Assembly: GCA_963576475.1 (NCBI GenBank)
Contig: OY754982.1
Coordinates: 15,628,217 to 15,692,216 of the forward strand
Origin: Molanna angustata
Lineage: Eukaryota; Arthropoda; Insecta; Trichoptera; Molannidae
DNA: 64,000 nt
Direction of reading: 5' to 3'
Positions 1 to 12,862 of this stretch are shown piece after piece. Under the pieces are notes generated by a model. That model saw only the letters and a program-made list of their open reading frames with translations. It was not told where the DNA came from and made no database searches. The translations under genes were made by a program, and so were the position numbers. Each line of letters begins with the position of its first letter. The first letter of the stretch is position 1.

Positions 1-295
1 ATACTTAAACCTTGATATTGAAAAAAAACATTATATTACAAAATTCAATTGCAAATTGTAAAATGCATCAAATACTATTTCGAATACTGTTAAATACTGT
101 CGACAAATCCAGAATAAAACCGTTGCAGTAGGTATTGTAGGTAATCAAAATATATATAAACGATGAATGCAATTTATAAATAATGGTTTTGTCACATTCT
201 TGGGTAAGCTTCGACAAATTTTATATTTTTATTTGTAATAAAAATATGTACTTATTTGAAAATTTTTTACTTAGTTATTCTTTGCTATTAGACAG

Positions 296-655
296 CGGCT
301 TAGAATAGTGATTCCATTCTTTTATATTATCATTGTTCGTGTGTCCCGTTAGAGTTGGGTATTCGAAAATACAACAGGCAAAATAACATCTCACATAGTT
401 CAGCAATGAGGTTCACCTCCCATTCTGAATGTAGTGCCTTTTTAGGTGAGATGAGACTAGTGTGTGGGCATGCACGCATATGTCGTGCTTCCTTTTATAA
501 GGTAATGCCAAGGCCCTGTGGATTGTTCGTCGTTCTCATAGAATTATAAGGTCGTTCGTTTTCCTCTAGCAAAAAATGCAAATCCAGAGGGCACTCGTAA
601 TGAACACCTGACGCTGGGTTATGCAGTGATGGTATGTATCAATGTATGTACATGT
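296..655. repeat. Dispersed repeat family B, copy 1
   Basis: This matches 46994-47270 over most of its length: a CGGCTTAGAATAGTG start, then the stretches around 'caacaggcaa', 'gttcagcaatgaggttcac' and 'tagtgcctttttaggtgag', and an end near 'gtgatggtatg'. A third, end-only fragment lies at 5766-5840. Copy 1 carries a divergent insert near 515-610 that copy 2 lacks. No coding capacity is recognised; the class (SINE-like or degraded DNA element) is undetermined. Confidence 0.7.
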
Positions 656-864
656 GTTTTCTCAATAAATTAAAATTAACGTATTGTTGAAATTGGTACC
701 TAATTATTGGTAGCTAGGAATGTATATTATGAGTGTAGAAGAATTAATATTAAAGATACCTATTTGATTTTTTAGTACATAAAAACAAAATTAAAGACAG
801 GTTATTGTTAAAATTTAAACCTAATAAAATAAATGAATATGTACATAAAAAAATATTCCTTACT

Positions 865-936
865 AGGTCCCACCGAGATTTGAACTCGGATCGCTGGATT
901 CAGAGTCCAGAGTGCTAACCGTTACACCATGGGACC
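865..936 (-). tRNA. tRNA-Gln (anticodon CTG)
   Basis: Transfer RNA reading CAG (glutamine) codons. The minus strand folds as a 72-nt cloverleaf. The acceptor GGTCCCA pairs with TGGGACC and is followed by discriminator T. The A box is TGGTGTAACGG, the anticodon stem is CTGGA/TCCAG around loop CTCTGAA (anticodon CTG), and the T arm contains GTTCAAATC. No intron and no encoded CCA, as expected for a nuclear eukaryotic gene. The arms pair and the sequence closely follows the insect tRNA-Gln pattern, so this is probably a functional gene and not a SINE head. Confidence 0.95.
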
Positions 937-1936
937 GGGGGCTGTAATCGTCAAAATGACTTTACATATACAAAAATATTATTTTTTTACATAGTCACAT
1001 GAAAGAAATATCTAAAAAATTGTAGTATCTTAAAATTTTTGTTAAACTGTAAAAAAAATAAAACTGGTTGGTGTTAGAATATTTAAACGTGATAAATTCT
1101 TGTTAATAAACATCATTTTAAGAACATTGTTCCGATTCATGTTTGCAATCTATCGGTCAATAGTGTAAATTTTCAGTAACAATGTCGTATACATACGTAG
1201 TAAAAATTTAAAGCCATCTATGGTTACATAGCATGAACTCTTATTTAGAGACATCTATATTCTAATAGCTATTTTTTTGTAGTTATGCGTTACTTCTCAA
1301 CAGAAAATTTACAGTAATCTACTTATTAAAGTATACAATTATTTAGAGACATCTATCGTCTTATACACAAATTTATATCATTTTTTAAAGTTATGCGTAA
1401 ATACGTAGGTAAGTTGGATAGCCTGAGCCTAGTTTGTACACCAGTTTTTGTTTTTGACACATCATGTACAGACAGTTTATTTAGTATTTGATTCACACCG
1501 ATTGAGTTATTTTATTTTAATATTTTAGTTACTTTTTTTAATATATAATGCAACTGGCTCACGCCAGTCGCAATTATAAATACAGACAAACCTAACCAAC
1601 CTATTTTTACCAAACGTTTGTAGGTTAGGTTTAAAAATCGGTGTACATCCTAGGATATCCAGGTAAGTTATCTCAGCAACACCAGATTCAAATCAGTGAT
1701 ATAAAAATGTCAATGGATTTAATGAAAGATTCTTGGGACAGATTGGTTTCTAGAAATCTACTTAAATATTTATAAATACTGGTGTGTGGTTTTCCAATTT
1801 CGTATACTGTATACGTAAAATTAAACTACATGTACTTCCAGTAAGTAAATATTAAAATATTTTGTTTTTATTTTCTCCTTCATATAAATTCACGATCTCA
1901 AAATACGATGAAAAACATAATGATTAATTAAAATGA
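937..1936. other. AT-rich intergenic sequence, no gene seen
   Basis: No coding signal is visible on either strand. A degenerate direct repeat is present: 'atttagagacatctat' at 1243-1258 and 1341-1356, each followed 30-40 bases later by 'agttatgcgt'. Nothing else is supported. Confidence 0.5.
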
Positions 1937-2062
1937 TTTTATTTCTTTATTTATTTATCCATCTTCCTGTACATAATATAATTATTTCTTTATTTATTTA
2001 TCCATCTTCCTGTAACAAATATAATTGTACACTGGCGGGCTTATTTTCTTGCAATTTCTCAA
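1937..2062 (-). mobile_element. LINE 3'-end fragment with an internal duplication
   Basis: The unit 'ttatttatttatccatcttcctgta' occurs twice and is followed by 'ttgtacactggcgggctta'. The same 3'-end signature sits at the tail of the reverse-transcriptase-bearing LINE at 58629-60560 and, in the other orientation, at 17028-17090. This is therefore a short dead 3' fragment of that LINE family on the minus strand. Confidence 0.65.
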
Positions 2063-2970
2063 AGTATGACAACATTGTGTATGTACCTACAACAGCAAAA
2101 AAATAAGAGTAAAAGAAAACAAAGAATATATTATAATATAATACTAAAATACTATTATTTTGTATTAGGTATTTATATCCGCAAACAAAATTGGTCTCTG
2201 ATATATTGTTAAAATTGAATTTGTTGTAATATTTGTTTGTATGACTGTATGTTTGTTAGGTTTAAATAAAATAAAAAAATAATAATATGTGCATACTAAG
2301 TAGGTAGTATGGTAATTTATAAATGTAGGTTTATTTACATAACATCACATTATGATTAGTTTGAACACTATTGTTATTTTTATTATCACCAACCAATCGT
2401 CACCCGTATGATAACTTACCTAATTTGTAGGCGTTATCCACGTGGTGAGCACGTGCGAAGGAAGATGGATACCCAGTAATCGGCCTCCGGGGAAATCTTT
2501 TAGGAAAGCTACAATTTGAAATCATTAATTCACTTTCTCACTGTCCTTAGCCTAGCTATAGTCGATACCTACATATTAATTCCAGTTGGAAAAAGCGTCC
2601 ATTTGCAATAATTAATCCATTTGCAATTGATTGCAAATGGATTCTTGAATATTGTCTTCCCATGGGATTGTGCACAATTTTCTCAAATAAATGATAGGTA
2701 GGTACCTAATTCCTACAATATGATATTTTCGACGAAAAGCTAATTTTATACTTATGCGTTGGTATCTCGCCAATTATTAATTTATTATGTTGTATGCTAT
2801 ATATATTTATTTATTTCATTTAGGTAAGCCAGTAGCTTCTTTTAAATTTTCATATTACAATTTAGACATGATATTGAAATTGAGATAGGACGAGAGCCTA
2901 ATAGAGAATCTCTACCATAGTTTGGTGCCAATCATCATTTCCATAGATTTTTATTATAATAGGTACCTAT

Positions 2971-3267
2971 ACTAGATGTAGTAGGTACTCCGTGCAAAAA
3001 GTGAGTCATGGAATATCGAGAGTTTAACGTTTTGGTTGGCAACATATATCAGTTTTCCTTTCATTTCAACACGTCTTTCAACACGTTCTCTAAACCTTAA
3101 TAAACTAAACAAAGTGTTTTTTTCGGCAAATAAATTCGAAAACAATTCACATAAGTCTTTATTCTCTATAGAAAAACGATGTGGTCTGCTCACCAATACG
3201 TCAAAAATCCCCCGAAAAAATGCCTCACTTCGATTCATACAAAATTTGCTAACTACAACATCTAGTA
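2971..3267. mobile_element. MITE-like element C, copy 1
   Basis: The ends form a terminal inverted repeat: ACTAGATGTAGTAGG on the left and the reverse complement of ACTAGATGTTGTAG on the right. The interior resembles 5141-5295 in inverted orientation (stretches such as 'gttagcaaattttgtatgaa' and 'tctatagagaataa'). Open frames on both strands here are by-products with no recognisable protein. Confidence 0.6.
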
Positions 3268-5140
3268 CCTACGTTTTCATTACACTTCTATTTCAATCAA
3301 CTGCGATGTCACTGTTATTTTTCTGTTTAATTATTTAATTATTTTTGTCAATTTTTTACACTTACTAATTTGTAACCTAAAACAAAATTAAAAATAAAGT
3401 ACCTACCTACCTACTGCCTAGAAGCAGATCCGTCTAGTTACGCAGTAAATTCACAAATAGTATCACAATTTTAGGTAGTTTGGTACATTATTAGGTACAT
3501 AATATTTTTTTTGTACAATTCTGATTCATATAAGTATTCATTGCTAATATTTAGCTTTTTGTAAACTTACGAGGAAAATGTATTTAACTAAAGTAGATAA
3601 ATAACGACGAATAATAATTATTCACTTTAGATTGGAAAGGAGATACCGCGAGAATTACAATAACGATTTATTTTTATCTACTTATATCCAAGTTTAGAAA
3701 GGTGGCAATACATAGTTAGTAAATAGTTTAACTGTGTGGGCTCGGGGTTCATGAAAATAGCTTTACGTCGGGTTACGAGGCTAATACGAATTGACACAGA
3801 AATCCCAGCTTTGTGGAATGGTAGGCAATCCATTAACAGCTATAGTAGTACCTACCGTATCTATTAGTTTTTGCTATTGTAAGAATACCTCACATGGTGA
3901 CTTTTATTTAATTGAATATCGTTATAATTTTTGCATTTTTGCGCTTGTTATGGGTATCTATATATGTATTATTTATACTACCTACTTATCAGGAATAAGA
4001 ATCATACTTATAATTGTTATTTGTTGTAATTTGAAGTTTGTTGATCTTATATTATTAAATAGACCATAGAGAGCAATGAATGTCAGATTAAAGTTAATGG
4101 TTATTTCGTAAGTTTTCGGTTGTCTGTGAGAATATCCGCGATATCGCCATTTTCCTGTTGAAGAATATAACATCTCAAATATCGGATTGTTAACTTTGTG
4201 GTATGGATTGTTAATTTAGTTTAAACTACATATGTATCAATTGAATTTGCGACCGGTTTCGGAACTAATTGTTTCCTCCTGATTAGTCCTGCGGCAGATT
4301 TTCAACTAATGCAGAATGTGACATTGTTCTTAAAAGAAGACTATGGAAATGGAGGTTGGGTGGAGGTAATTAGGGTCAGGTCTTGTGTGGAGTGGCTTTG
4401 ATTGATAGAAGGAAACATATTTAAAAGAGGACTGAAGGTTAAATTTACTTGGTTATTTATTACGTTCTTTTTTTATTAATTGATTTTTTTATTTCATCTT
4501 TCATTTTTTATAGATATTTTTGTAAAACAGTTATTTGCAATAGGTACCTATATATTAGATTTATTTGTATAAACTCTCCGTATACTTGTATCTTTACAGT
4601 TAACAGTTCCTATATGCTGTCTAACCAAATCTGTTATAACTGTTTCTCTTTTTGTCGCTTGGTGCTACGAGTGATTTTTTTTTGTTTTGACGGGTTCATT
4701 ATCTGCTCCAGTTTCATAAAGTTGTCGCTTTTCAATAACCATAAGTAGAATCTACTTATCTATGAAGGTATCTTAACGTAAATTTGTTGTTTTTTGGTTA
4801 TTAGATCTTTAAGCCACATTATAATCAATATCTAAGATTGAAGCCGAAGTAAACGATACGCATTAATTTTACAATCGTTAATTCAAAAGAAAACTGCTAT
4901 CTTATTTTACATGTCAATTAAGTATATGTGTATATGCAGTCTTTTTATGAAATTGTTCCACTTTATAATTCGATAGGTATTTCTTCAGAAGCAATCTTAG
5001 AGTATGTAGATATAGTATTGAGATAATTTCATACACGGAAAATAGTTTTTTTAGTAAATTCGTTCAATGGATATTTTACGTATTATATGCAAGGGAACTT
5101 AATGTGATATACCTATACATAGGTTTTCATATAATAAACT
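3268..5140. other. AT-rich intergenic sequence, no gene seen
   Basis: No exon-like composition, no conserved motif and no long reading frame is convincing. Near 4248-4275 the phrase 'cgaccggtttcggaac' resembles one at 33390-33410. That may mark remnants of a common insect repeat, but two short matches are not enough to classify it. Confidence 0.4.
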
Positions 5141-5295
5141 AGATGTCGTAGTTAGCAAATTTTGTATGAATCGTATGTGAGTCATTTTTCCGCGGGACTT
5201 TTGACGTTTGGTTGGCAGAAAACATTGTTTATAGAGAATAACGACTTATATGAACAGTTTTCGGATTTATTTGTCGAAAAAAACTAGTTTGTACA
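5141..5295. mobile_element. MITE-like element C, partial copy 2
   Basis: This begins with 'aactagatgtcgtagttagc' and follows the reverse complement of 3120-3267 through 'tatagagaataacgac' and 'ttatttgtcgaaaaaaac'. The other end is missing, so it is a truncated copy. Confidence 0.6.
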
Positions 5296-5765
5296 TCAAA
5301 GTTATAAAAAACAGTTATCTAGGAAGTTTTCAAAAATATTAGGCTAAAATAATGGGCGGTTTACAGTGTAATTATTGATATATTAACATTTTAGTAATGC
5401 CTAGGATCATTAAGAATTTCAGTGATTTTGTATTCAATAATCTCAATTACGGTTTGTTATATTTTAATTTAGCCTTACCAATATTTTCCTTATTAACTTT
5501 ATAATAGTATAAGTTGCGTAATATTACGAAAACACATCGAGTAGCTACGCAAAAATCAGATAAAGGATTAAGCGATTTGTATGTCACAGATTTTTCCTTT
5601 GGCAGCCCCTTCCTGCATTCCTTTCTAAATAATTTTTAGTTTTTAACCGTTTTACATATCTCATTTGTTAATAGAAACATTCTAAGTGATTTAATTTATT
5701 TAGATTGAATTTTTAACAGTGAGTGAATAGGTATATGCTTTGTAGTAAAATCTGCCATTATAGGT

Positions 5766-5840
5766 ATGTGGTGCTTCCTTTTATAAGGTATTGCACACCC
5801 GTCGCTGGTTACCATTTGTGATGGTATGTATGTACTTATT
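5766..5840. repeat. Dispersed repeat family B, end fragment
   Basis: The segment with 'gtgcttccttttataagg', 'tgcacacccg', 'cgctggttacc' and 'gtgatggtatgtatg' matches the terminal part of the family at 296-655 and 46994-47270. Confidence 0.6.
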
Positions 5841-7167
5841 TAAATATTGAGCTCTGAAACGAAACAACAACTGTTGTTTCTTGACATCCCAAGAAACAAC
5901 AGTTAAATCCTAGTTAATCAGTTTAATTATGAATTAATATTAAAATTATTTCATCTTAACTTAACCTATATCTGTTTTATTTCATATTTTTCAATTTCAA
6001 AATACCAAAATGATTACCTGTGCATTTGTATATTATCTCCTGTGTTGTGACGATAAGTACATCCATATCCAGAACATGAAAAAAATAAAAAATAAAAGAC
6101 AATATCACGCACCAAAATAAACTATTACTATGAATATCGATCGTAAATAATCTAAAATATCGCTAGTAAAAAAATATCGTATATAACTTTATTTATTAAA
6201 CTTTAAAAGTTTCAAAGTTTGCTTTCACACAAAAAAGAAACTTCACACATTTTACAAAAAGTGATATAATTTATAAATTAACACAAAAAAACAATCAAAT
6301 CAATGAAAACAATAAATAATATCCTTTATTTGATAAATATGTCCACTTTTACTAAATAAAAATCACCAATTCGAAATATTATTGAAAAAAACGGAAAAGT
6401 TATGGAAAAATGTATGAAAAACCACAATTTATTGTCAGCCAAGAAATAAAGCGCGCGAAAATTTTAAACTCACTTTAATTATCAGGTACGCCGTCTAGGT
6501 ATATATATTTTATGTCTATGGATATATATAATATTAATTGTCACCCCTGTATTGTAATACAGGGTGTAGGTAGGGTCCATATAATTTTCTGGTTAACTGG
6601 CCATCTTTTGTCAGTCGACACTATTTCACCCTGCATATTGACAGGTCACTACTGTAGCGCCATTCATCAAGATGATGGCAACACCCAATAAAATTACAAT
6701 TTGCCGCCAACTATAAATACATTTTGTATCGTTACAAGGGGATAAGTATATCACCCCAGTGTATCTACATATCAATTTCTTTTCACATATCTATTAAGGC
6801 AGATTATATTGGTATTTAATTAGTATTACATATGCAATATACCTACTGATAATAATCGATATTGATATGAAAAAAATCATTAAATGCACGATATTATTTA
6901 AAGCAATCAAAGCTTTAAGTAATTTGGCACGCTGAGAAATAAAAATATTAAAAACGACGATGGTCCTTTACAGTAACTACTTTAATTTACTATATGTACT
7001 TTATTTATATTTTGTAATGGAGTTTCACCAATAAATTCCGTAACGAGAAATCGGAAATAATATTTTTTTTAAGTTGTCATTTTTCTCAGTAGGTAGGTAC
7101 AACACCGTAGGTATTGTATACAGTGAACACAATGCTTCAAAGATCTCAAAGTATGACATGATTCGTT
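5841..7167. other. AT-rich intergenic sequence, no gene seen
   Basis: No coding or RNA gene was recognised. A local hairpin lies around 5865-5905 ('aacaactgttgtttc' facing 'agaaacaacagtt') and a small palindrome 'cctgtattgtaatacaggg' near 6547-6565. Confidence 0.4.
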
Positions 7168-7270
7168 TTGTTTACACTCGTCAATTATTTTTTGCATCGT
7201 GGAGACGAGATTGCTAATCTGGATGGCTCCATCCAAAATCACCTTTTCGTGCTATGTATATTAATTTATC
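7168..7270 (+). mobile_element. LINE 3'UTR fragment, R1-like family
   Basis: This region aligns with the 3' untranslated part of the LINE at 40645-41902: both have 'cgagatt.ctaatct', 'ggctccat' and 'ttttcgtgctatg' in the same order and spacing. No reverse transcriptase sequence remains. Confidence 0.55.
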
Positions 7271-7727
7271 CGAATATATTTCCTTCCTGCGAAACAGATA
7301 GTAGTGGAAGAAGCGAAAAAATTGAGCCTTACTACATATATATTATTAATTATCCCATACACCAATTAGGAGCAAGGGCTGGTTTCAGTTTACAACCGTA
7401 TAATAGTCGAAGCACAAAAGCGACAAGTGTAGGTAATGAAAAATTCCCCTTCACTAATTTATAATTGAGGATGAAACTATCTGTCCCGAAACTGAGCAGT
7501 GAGTGTAGGTGCTGGATTAGCTGTCGTTGAACTCAGTTTCGAAAAACACAATTTTTCTATTTCATTTACAAATCGCATTCATCGATTACCATTAGGTTAA
7601 CAATGAATGTAAGCTAGTTAATCGGTATATTGAAAAAAGTTAAAACGAATAGCTTGTAACTAGCAATGAACTCTGAATTATTATGTACCAATTTTCTATA
7701 AGGGGTAGGTAGGTGCCTTCATGAGTT

Positions 7728-7845
7728 TTCCAACTGTCGATTTGTTCAAGAGACTTAATTAACTTCTTACAACAGATCGAAAGTTTCAAGCCAAGATCAG
7801 CGAGATTTTGTGTGGCCAGTGTTGCAAACTATTGCAAGGCAAGTA
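7728..7845 (+). mobile_element. Repeat A, copy 1, left part
   Basis: It starts with TCCAACTGTCGA, the inverted form of the TCGACAGTTGGAT found at the far end of this copy (around 15530-15542). The following 'tcgaaagtttcaagcca' resembles 'tcgacaaagtattaagcca' in the copy at 30.98 kb. The remainder of this copy resumes at 14820, after the Harbinger element. The two parts sum to about 845 bases, close to the ~886 bases of the 40-42 kb copy without its own insertion. Confidence 0.6.
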
Positions 7846-8393
7846 AGTCTCTGTTCTGTTTCACCATTACTACTTTTCATAAAAAAACTTTGCAAACTTT
7901 ACGAATGAAATGAAAAGAATATTTTGACATTTCAAATTTGCCATTCGTCGAGTTGTGAAAGTAGAAGTTGTTTATTCAGTTTTTTTAAGTAAATATATTA
8001 TAAAATGTTGCGGAGATTGTTGTTAGAAAGGGATGAGGAAGACGAGGTTGTACGGAATTATAGAGAAAGGATTAATTTCGAAAATATCTTACCCACGCAG
8101 TTCCTCGAATATTTTCGAATTAATAGCACTCAGTATGAATATATCTTGAGTAAGTAGGTACACGATTTATCAATATATTCTTATTTTTTTGGTAATTTAA
8201 ACTATGTGTATGTGATTATTATGTCCTCTTTTTAAGTTTATCTGATTATTTTACTACTCATCTTTATTTTAAGGTTATATTGGCACCACACTACAGAACA
8301 GCACAAAGAGAAGCAAAGGATTGTCTCCTCAACAGCAACTCCTATTAGCATTGCATTGACTTGAGAGTTGACCCACCACCACCCAGACTCGCT

Positions 8394-8567
8394 TTAGGAG
8401 ATGAAGTCTCCTATTCGAGTCCACTGAATACGCCAGCAAAAGGCGCACTTAAAAAGTGTGCCGCATATAGGTGCGTGAGGGTGACCTTTAGGTTGCTCAA
8501 GAGCAGCCCGCAGGTCACACGACACATGCATCCTTTCGGTCACCAGAAGGGCGACCTCCAGGATGCA
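8394..8567 (+). other. Run of adjacent stem-loops, possible structured RNA
   Basis: Four neighbouring inverted repeats fit between coordinates: AGGAGA/TCTCCT (8396-8412), GGCGCACTT/AAGTGTGCC (8442-8462, with a G-T pair), GTGACC/GGTCAC (8480-8518) enclosing GCTC-AA-GAGC, and TGCATCC/GGATGCA (8527-8566) enclosing GGTC/GACC. The stretch is GC-rich relative to its surroundings. I do not recognise an RNA family. A reading frame of 156 codons runs across it but has no protein features. Confidence 0.4.
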
Positions 8568-8792
8568 CACACCCCAAGATCAGTTTACCCTCAAAGCCCC
8601 ACAATTATTATTATTTTTTTTCGTTTATTACCCCAATTTATAAAAAAAGAAATACAACAACGGAATACAATAAAATACAACGAATATCATACAAGGAACA
8701 ATCCACAACAGCAAATAAACAAGAAGTTAGTTCGGCCTCTGTGCAGCAGAGTCGCATGCACGGAGGAATCAACAGTAAACAATGTAAATGTC

Positions 8793-9177
<385 letters not shown>

Positions 9178-10003
9178 ATTGCATTGAATTGGGAATGGTG
9201 CTCAAATGTACGGGTATTGGAGCAATGCATGGTGTTTCCAAGACCACAGTATGCAGAACTAAAGACTTCGTCATCAACGCTATAATTGATAACATGCTTA
9301 ACCAGCATGTGAAATTGTCATTTTCTCAAAATGTTGCATCTGAGTTTTTGGGAAAAGGAGGCTTTCCATCAGTGTGTGGGTGTGTTGATGGTGTAAACAC
9401 TCCTTAAATGTGATGGTGATTTGTGGACCAAATTACCAAATTTTTGCTGTGAATGCAAACTGGCCTGGAAGCACCCATGATTCCAGGTAATTCATATTGG
9501 ATATTTTTGTAAAAGGATTTACTGTCTAAAAATATGAACATAGGTATATATGTAAAAAGAATTTTGAGTGGAATGAAAATTAATTAACTATTAATAATGT
9601 GATTGTTACAGGCACTGTCATACTGGGAGATTCAGCATACGCTCTAAGAGAGTGGTTGATTCCACCAAGCAATCGCAATCCCGATGATCCAACAGAAAGT
9701 AGTGCCATAAGAGCATAAGAAGTCTAGCTGAAAATACAATAGGTATAATGTAGGAAAAATTTTCATGTTTCAATCATCTTCGTCTGCAGCCTGCGAAAGC
9801 CGCTAAAGTTGCACTAGCATGTGTTATCTTGCACAATGTTGCTAGAGCAGTTTGCAGAGACAATGATGATTAGGTATATGGAAAACTCTCCAATGAAGAA
9901 TATTTCTGCAGATGAAATAGATGTCAAAGGGGTTGATGAGTCATCACCGACCACTGGCGCTATTCGTAGGTTCAATTCCTTATCGGCATATTTCAGAACA
10001 TGA

Positions 10004-12862
10004 CATGTTCATCCAATTTCAGTTTTCTTGCACGTATCTCTTCGAATTGTTGTAGGGAAAGGTTGAAATTACAAATAATAAAATACATGCCTTAATTCCA
10101 ACATTTTGTTTTATTTGACTTAAATACAAAAACAAAAAAAAAACATGTGAAGTTACAAATGACTATTTATCTATAATTAGAGATTATTCTTGGGTAGAAT
10201 GGGACATTAAGAGTTATTTAAAATAATGAAAACAATATAAACATATTCTTAAAAATAAATTATGAATATTGTATGTATAATAACATTGACATGAAACACA
10301 ACTTGTGAATCATTCTTAATCGGTCTTACAAATCTCCATCATCGTCACAGTCTTAGTTAACATCTATCCATACCCTCACATAATATTGTGTAATAATTGC
10401 ACTAAAGATATATCAAATAGATATATATCAAAAGTTGCTTAAAACAATATAAACAATAAATAAATCTTTGGTATAAGTTACTTTAAATAATAATAAATAT
10501 ATTATAAATTAAATGATTGCAATTAAAACTCTCCGAGGTAATAAAAGAGATTAGAGGAACATGCCATATAGACAGGAGAGACCATGCATATAGACAGGAT
10601 GGCTGACAAAAGGATCACCCACATTACCTACTGCAAAGGGGGCACCAGCTGGTTGGCATTCACAAGGAAGGTTCTCAGCGTCATTAAAGAGAACCACTTC
10701 CAAAGCAACAGATCAACTGTCTAGAACGAGAAGAAGAAAATAAATTCAATCTTAATATGATGATCACTATAAAATACACATGTATATATTAGAAAAATGT
10801 ATATTAGTAATTGTACAATTGTACCCGGATCAAGGTCTAACACAGGTCTACTATATAATATAAAAAAAACTTACAAAACCGTTAAATCATTATTCTTTAT
10901 TATACTAACTCCTTACGTAGTGCTTGTCAAAATATGTGTAAATCCTTAGATTATATGTAAATCTGTATATTGTCTATGTCTAAAAAGAAAAAAAAAATAT
11001 TTGATTTCATTTGTTAAATCTGATTCTTGAGTAGTTTTAAATGGTTTAAATGATACATCTATTTTCCATTTATATTTTCCTCATAATACAGAAACAAGTA
11101 TTTGTTTCGGAAGAAAACAATAAAATCAACAAAAAATAAATTGTCTGCCTTAAACGAGGAAAACGGGAATTATTCCTAGTTAGGCAGTCAAAGGTAAATA
11201 GTGGAACATAACCTATATACATACTTCAAAAACTGTGTGAATTAATAACTACTGGGTTCAATTATGTGAAACTAATAAAGACACGGTTGATCGGAATTGA
11301 ACCGATTAACCGGCATATATTGATAAATGTTATATGAAAGTTATCCCAATGATTTTACTCACTCGACTCCTAGATTAATTGGGTTCGAACAAATTAATCG
11401 GTGGAATATGCTAATCTAATTCATGCGTGTTGCAAGGTCAAACCATTCCCCGTCATATTGTGTGATGCGGGAGGCATACACACAACATTTAAACTCAGTC
11501 TCAAATTAAACCAATATGAAAATAAAACAATGGGTATTTCAATGAATTAAATAGCGAGTAAACTTACATAGGTTTTATTTGAAAAAGATTTGCACAATGA
11601 ATATAATTACAAACTTAATAGAATACACAGCTCGGTATAACTAATTTAAACGACAATACTAAAAACGCGGAGTTGAAGACGATGATAAGACTAGACGCGC
11701 AAAAACGGATCTTTTCAAGAGAATAATCCGCGCGGTGACGCCGCCCGTTTTAAATAGGCTTTGCTACGTCATTTCTTCGGCGGGGGTGGCGTGGCCTACG
11801 ATATAAAGGCCTGCGCGCGCTTTTTACCGACATCGAACTTAGTGCTGTCGTTTCATGGGTAGCACTTAGTACAACTATGGAAATACATTGAACAATATAC
11901 CTTATTGTTTATCCATTATTAATATTATTTTTTTTAATATGTATTAATATTACTTTTTTATTAAATTAAGTATTATTTTAGTAAGTACTAAGTGATACAA
12001 TGAAACATGTTTTATATTTCATTCCTCTACGTATGTACGATTCGGGAAGAAATAGCAAAGAAACCTGGTAGACATTTTTAAAATATATTATACTATACAC
12101 ATTAACATATGATATAGCATTTAGAAATAATTTTTTTTTTTTTATTTTTATTCAGAAATACACCAGCTTATACAATAATATAATAATACAGTAAGATAAA
12201 ATTCTTGTTGATAACGCCAATTAAAGTATTTCCTAGGGGGTGTTACAATATAATATAATATAACATAACACAATACAACACAATGCAACACAATACAATA
12301 CAACAAAGTGTAACATAACATAATATAATCTTCACTGCTAGACTGCCCATGGAGATGGATACGACGTGATGGGACACACTGCGGGGAGGGGAAAGGGGGG
12401 GACGTATATATGTAGTAAATCGGCCCGCGCAACGTGCGACCACAAACACACCACTATACAAAGCATTCATACTTATACACTGATACCACCATTTGTGGTA
12501 AACAACATGACGTGTAGTAAACTACTTACAAAACACTTCAAAATATAATTAACAACGCGGAGAAACTATTTCAATACTGAATCATAGTGAAGTATGTGTT
12601 GTTGAAGCAGATAACAGCACTAAGTTCGAAATTATCCAACGGTATTTTGGGTTCGCGCGTAGGCCTGATCTATTGTAGGCCACGCGGGGGTGGCTAGTGA
12701 TGTGCAGTAGCAGCATCGCTAACCTACATATTTTTTTCTTTGTATAAATTTAAGATATTTTTCCAATATTGTTCCAATGTAATCTGTTTGAAAAAGGAAA
12801 TAAACAAATAATTATTATTATTAATTACCTAGATGTAAAACATATCTGAGTTGATCTCTATT
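10004..12862. other. Spacer between the two Harbinger genes
   Basis: AT-rich. Polyadenylation-like AATAAA words for the transposase lie near 10076. Around 10560-10735 a patch with 'cagggatggc'-like, GC-richer sequence might be a LINE remnant, but I cannot assign it. An inverted repeat occupies 11778-12695 (listed separately) and low-complexity ACAATACAAC-type sequence fills 12244-12330. No intact gene seen. Confidence 0.5.
11778..12695. repeat. Long imperfect inverted repeat
   Basis: The left arm reads TGGCGTGGCCTACGATATAAAGGCC, then CGAACTTAGTGCTGTCGTTTCA. The reverse complement of 12590-12695 reads CGCGTGGCCTACAATAGATCAGGCC, then CGAACTTAGTGCTGTTATCTGCTTCA. The left arm contains a TATAAA word, so these could be inverted promoter or terminal sequences of an unidentified element. 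Arms of ~110-130 bases flank a ~650-base centre. Confidence 0.5.

Noticed and set aside
7168..7464. 98-codon frame as a small protein gene
   Set aside because: The first ~100 bases match a LINE 3' UTR and the remainder shows no protein features.
11778..11900. LTR of an endogenous retrovirus-like element
   Set aside because: A TATA box is present, but no paired direct LTR, primer-binding site, gag or pol sequence is nearby; the matching arm is inverted.
12148..12470. Cys/Tyr/Leu-rich frames on the minus strand
   Set aside because: They arise from low-complexity ACAATACAAC-type sequence at 12244-12330.
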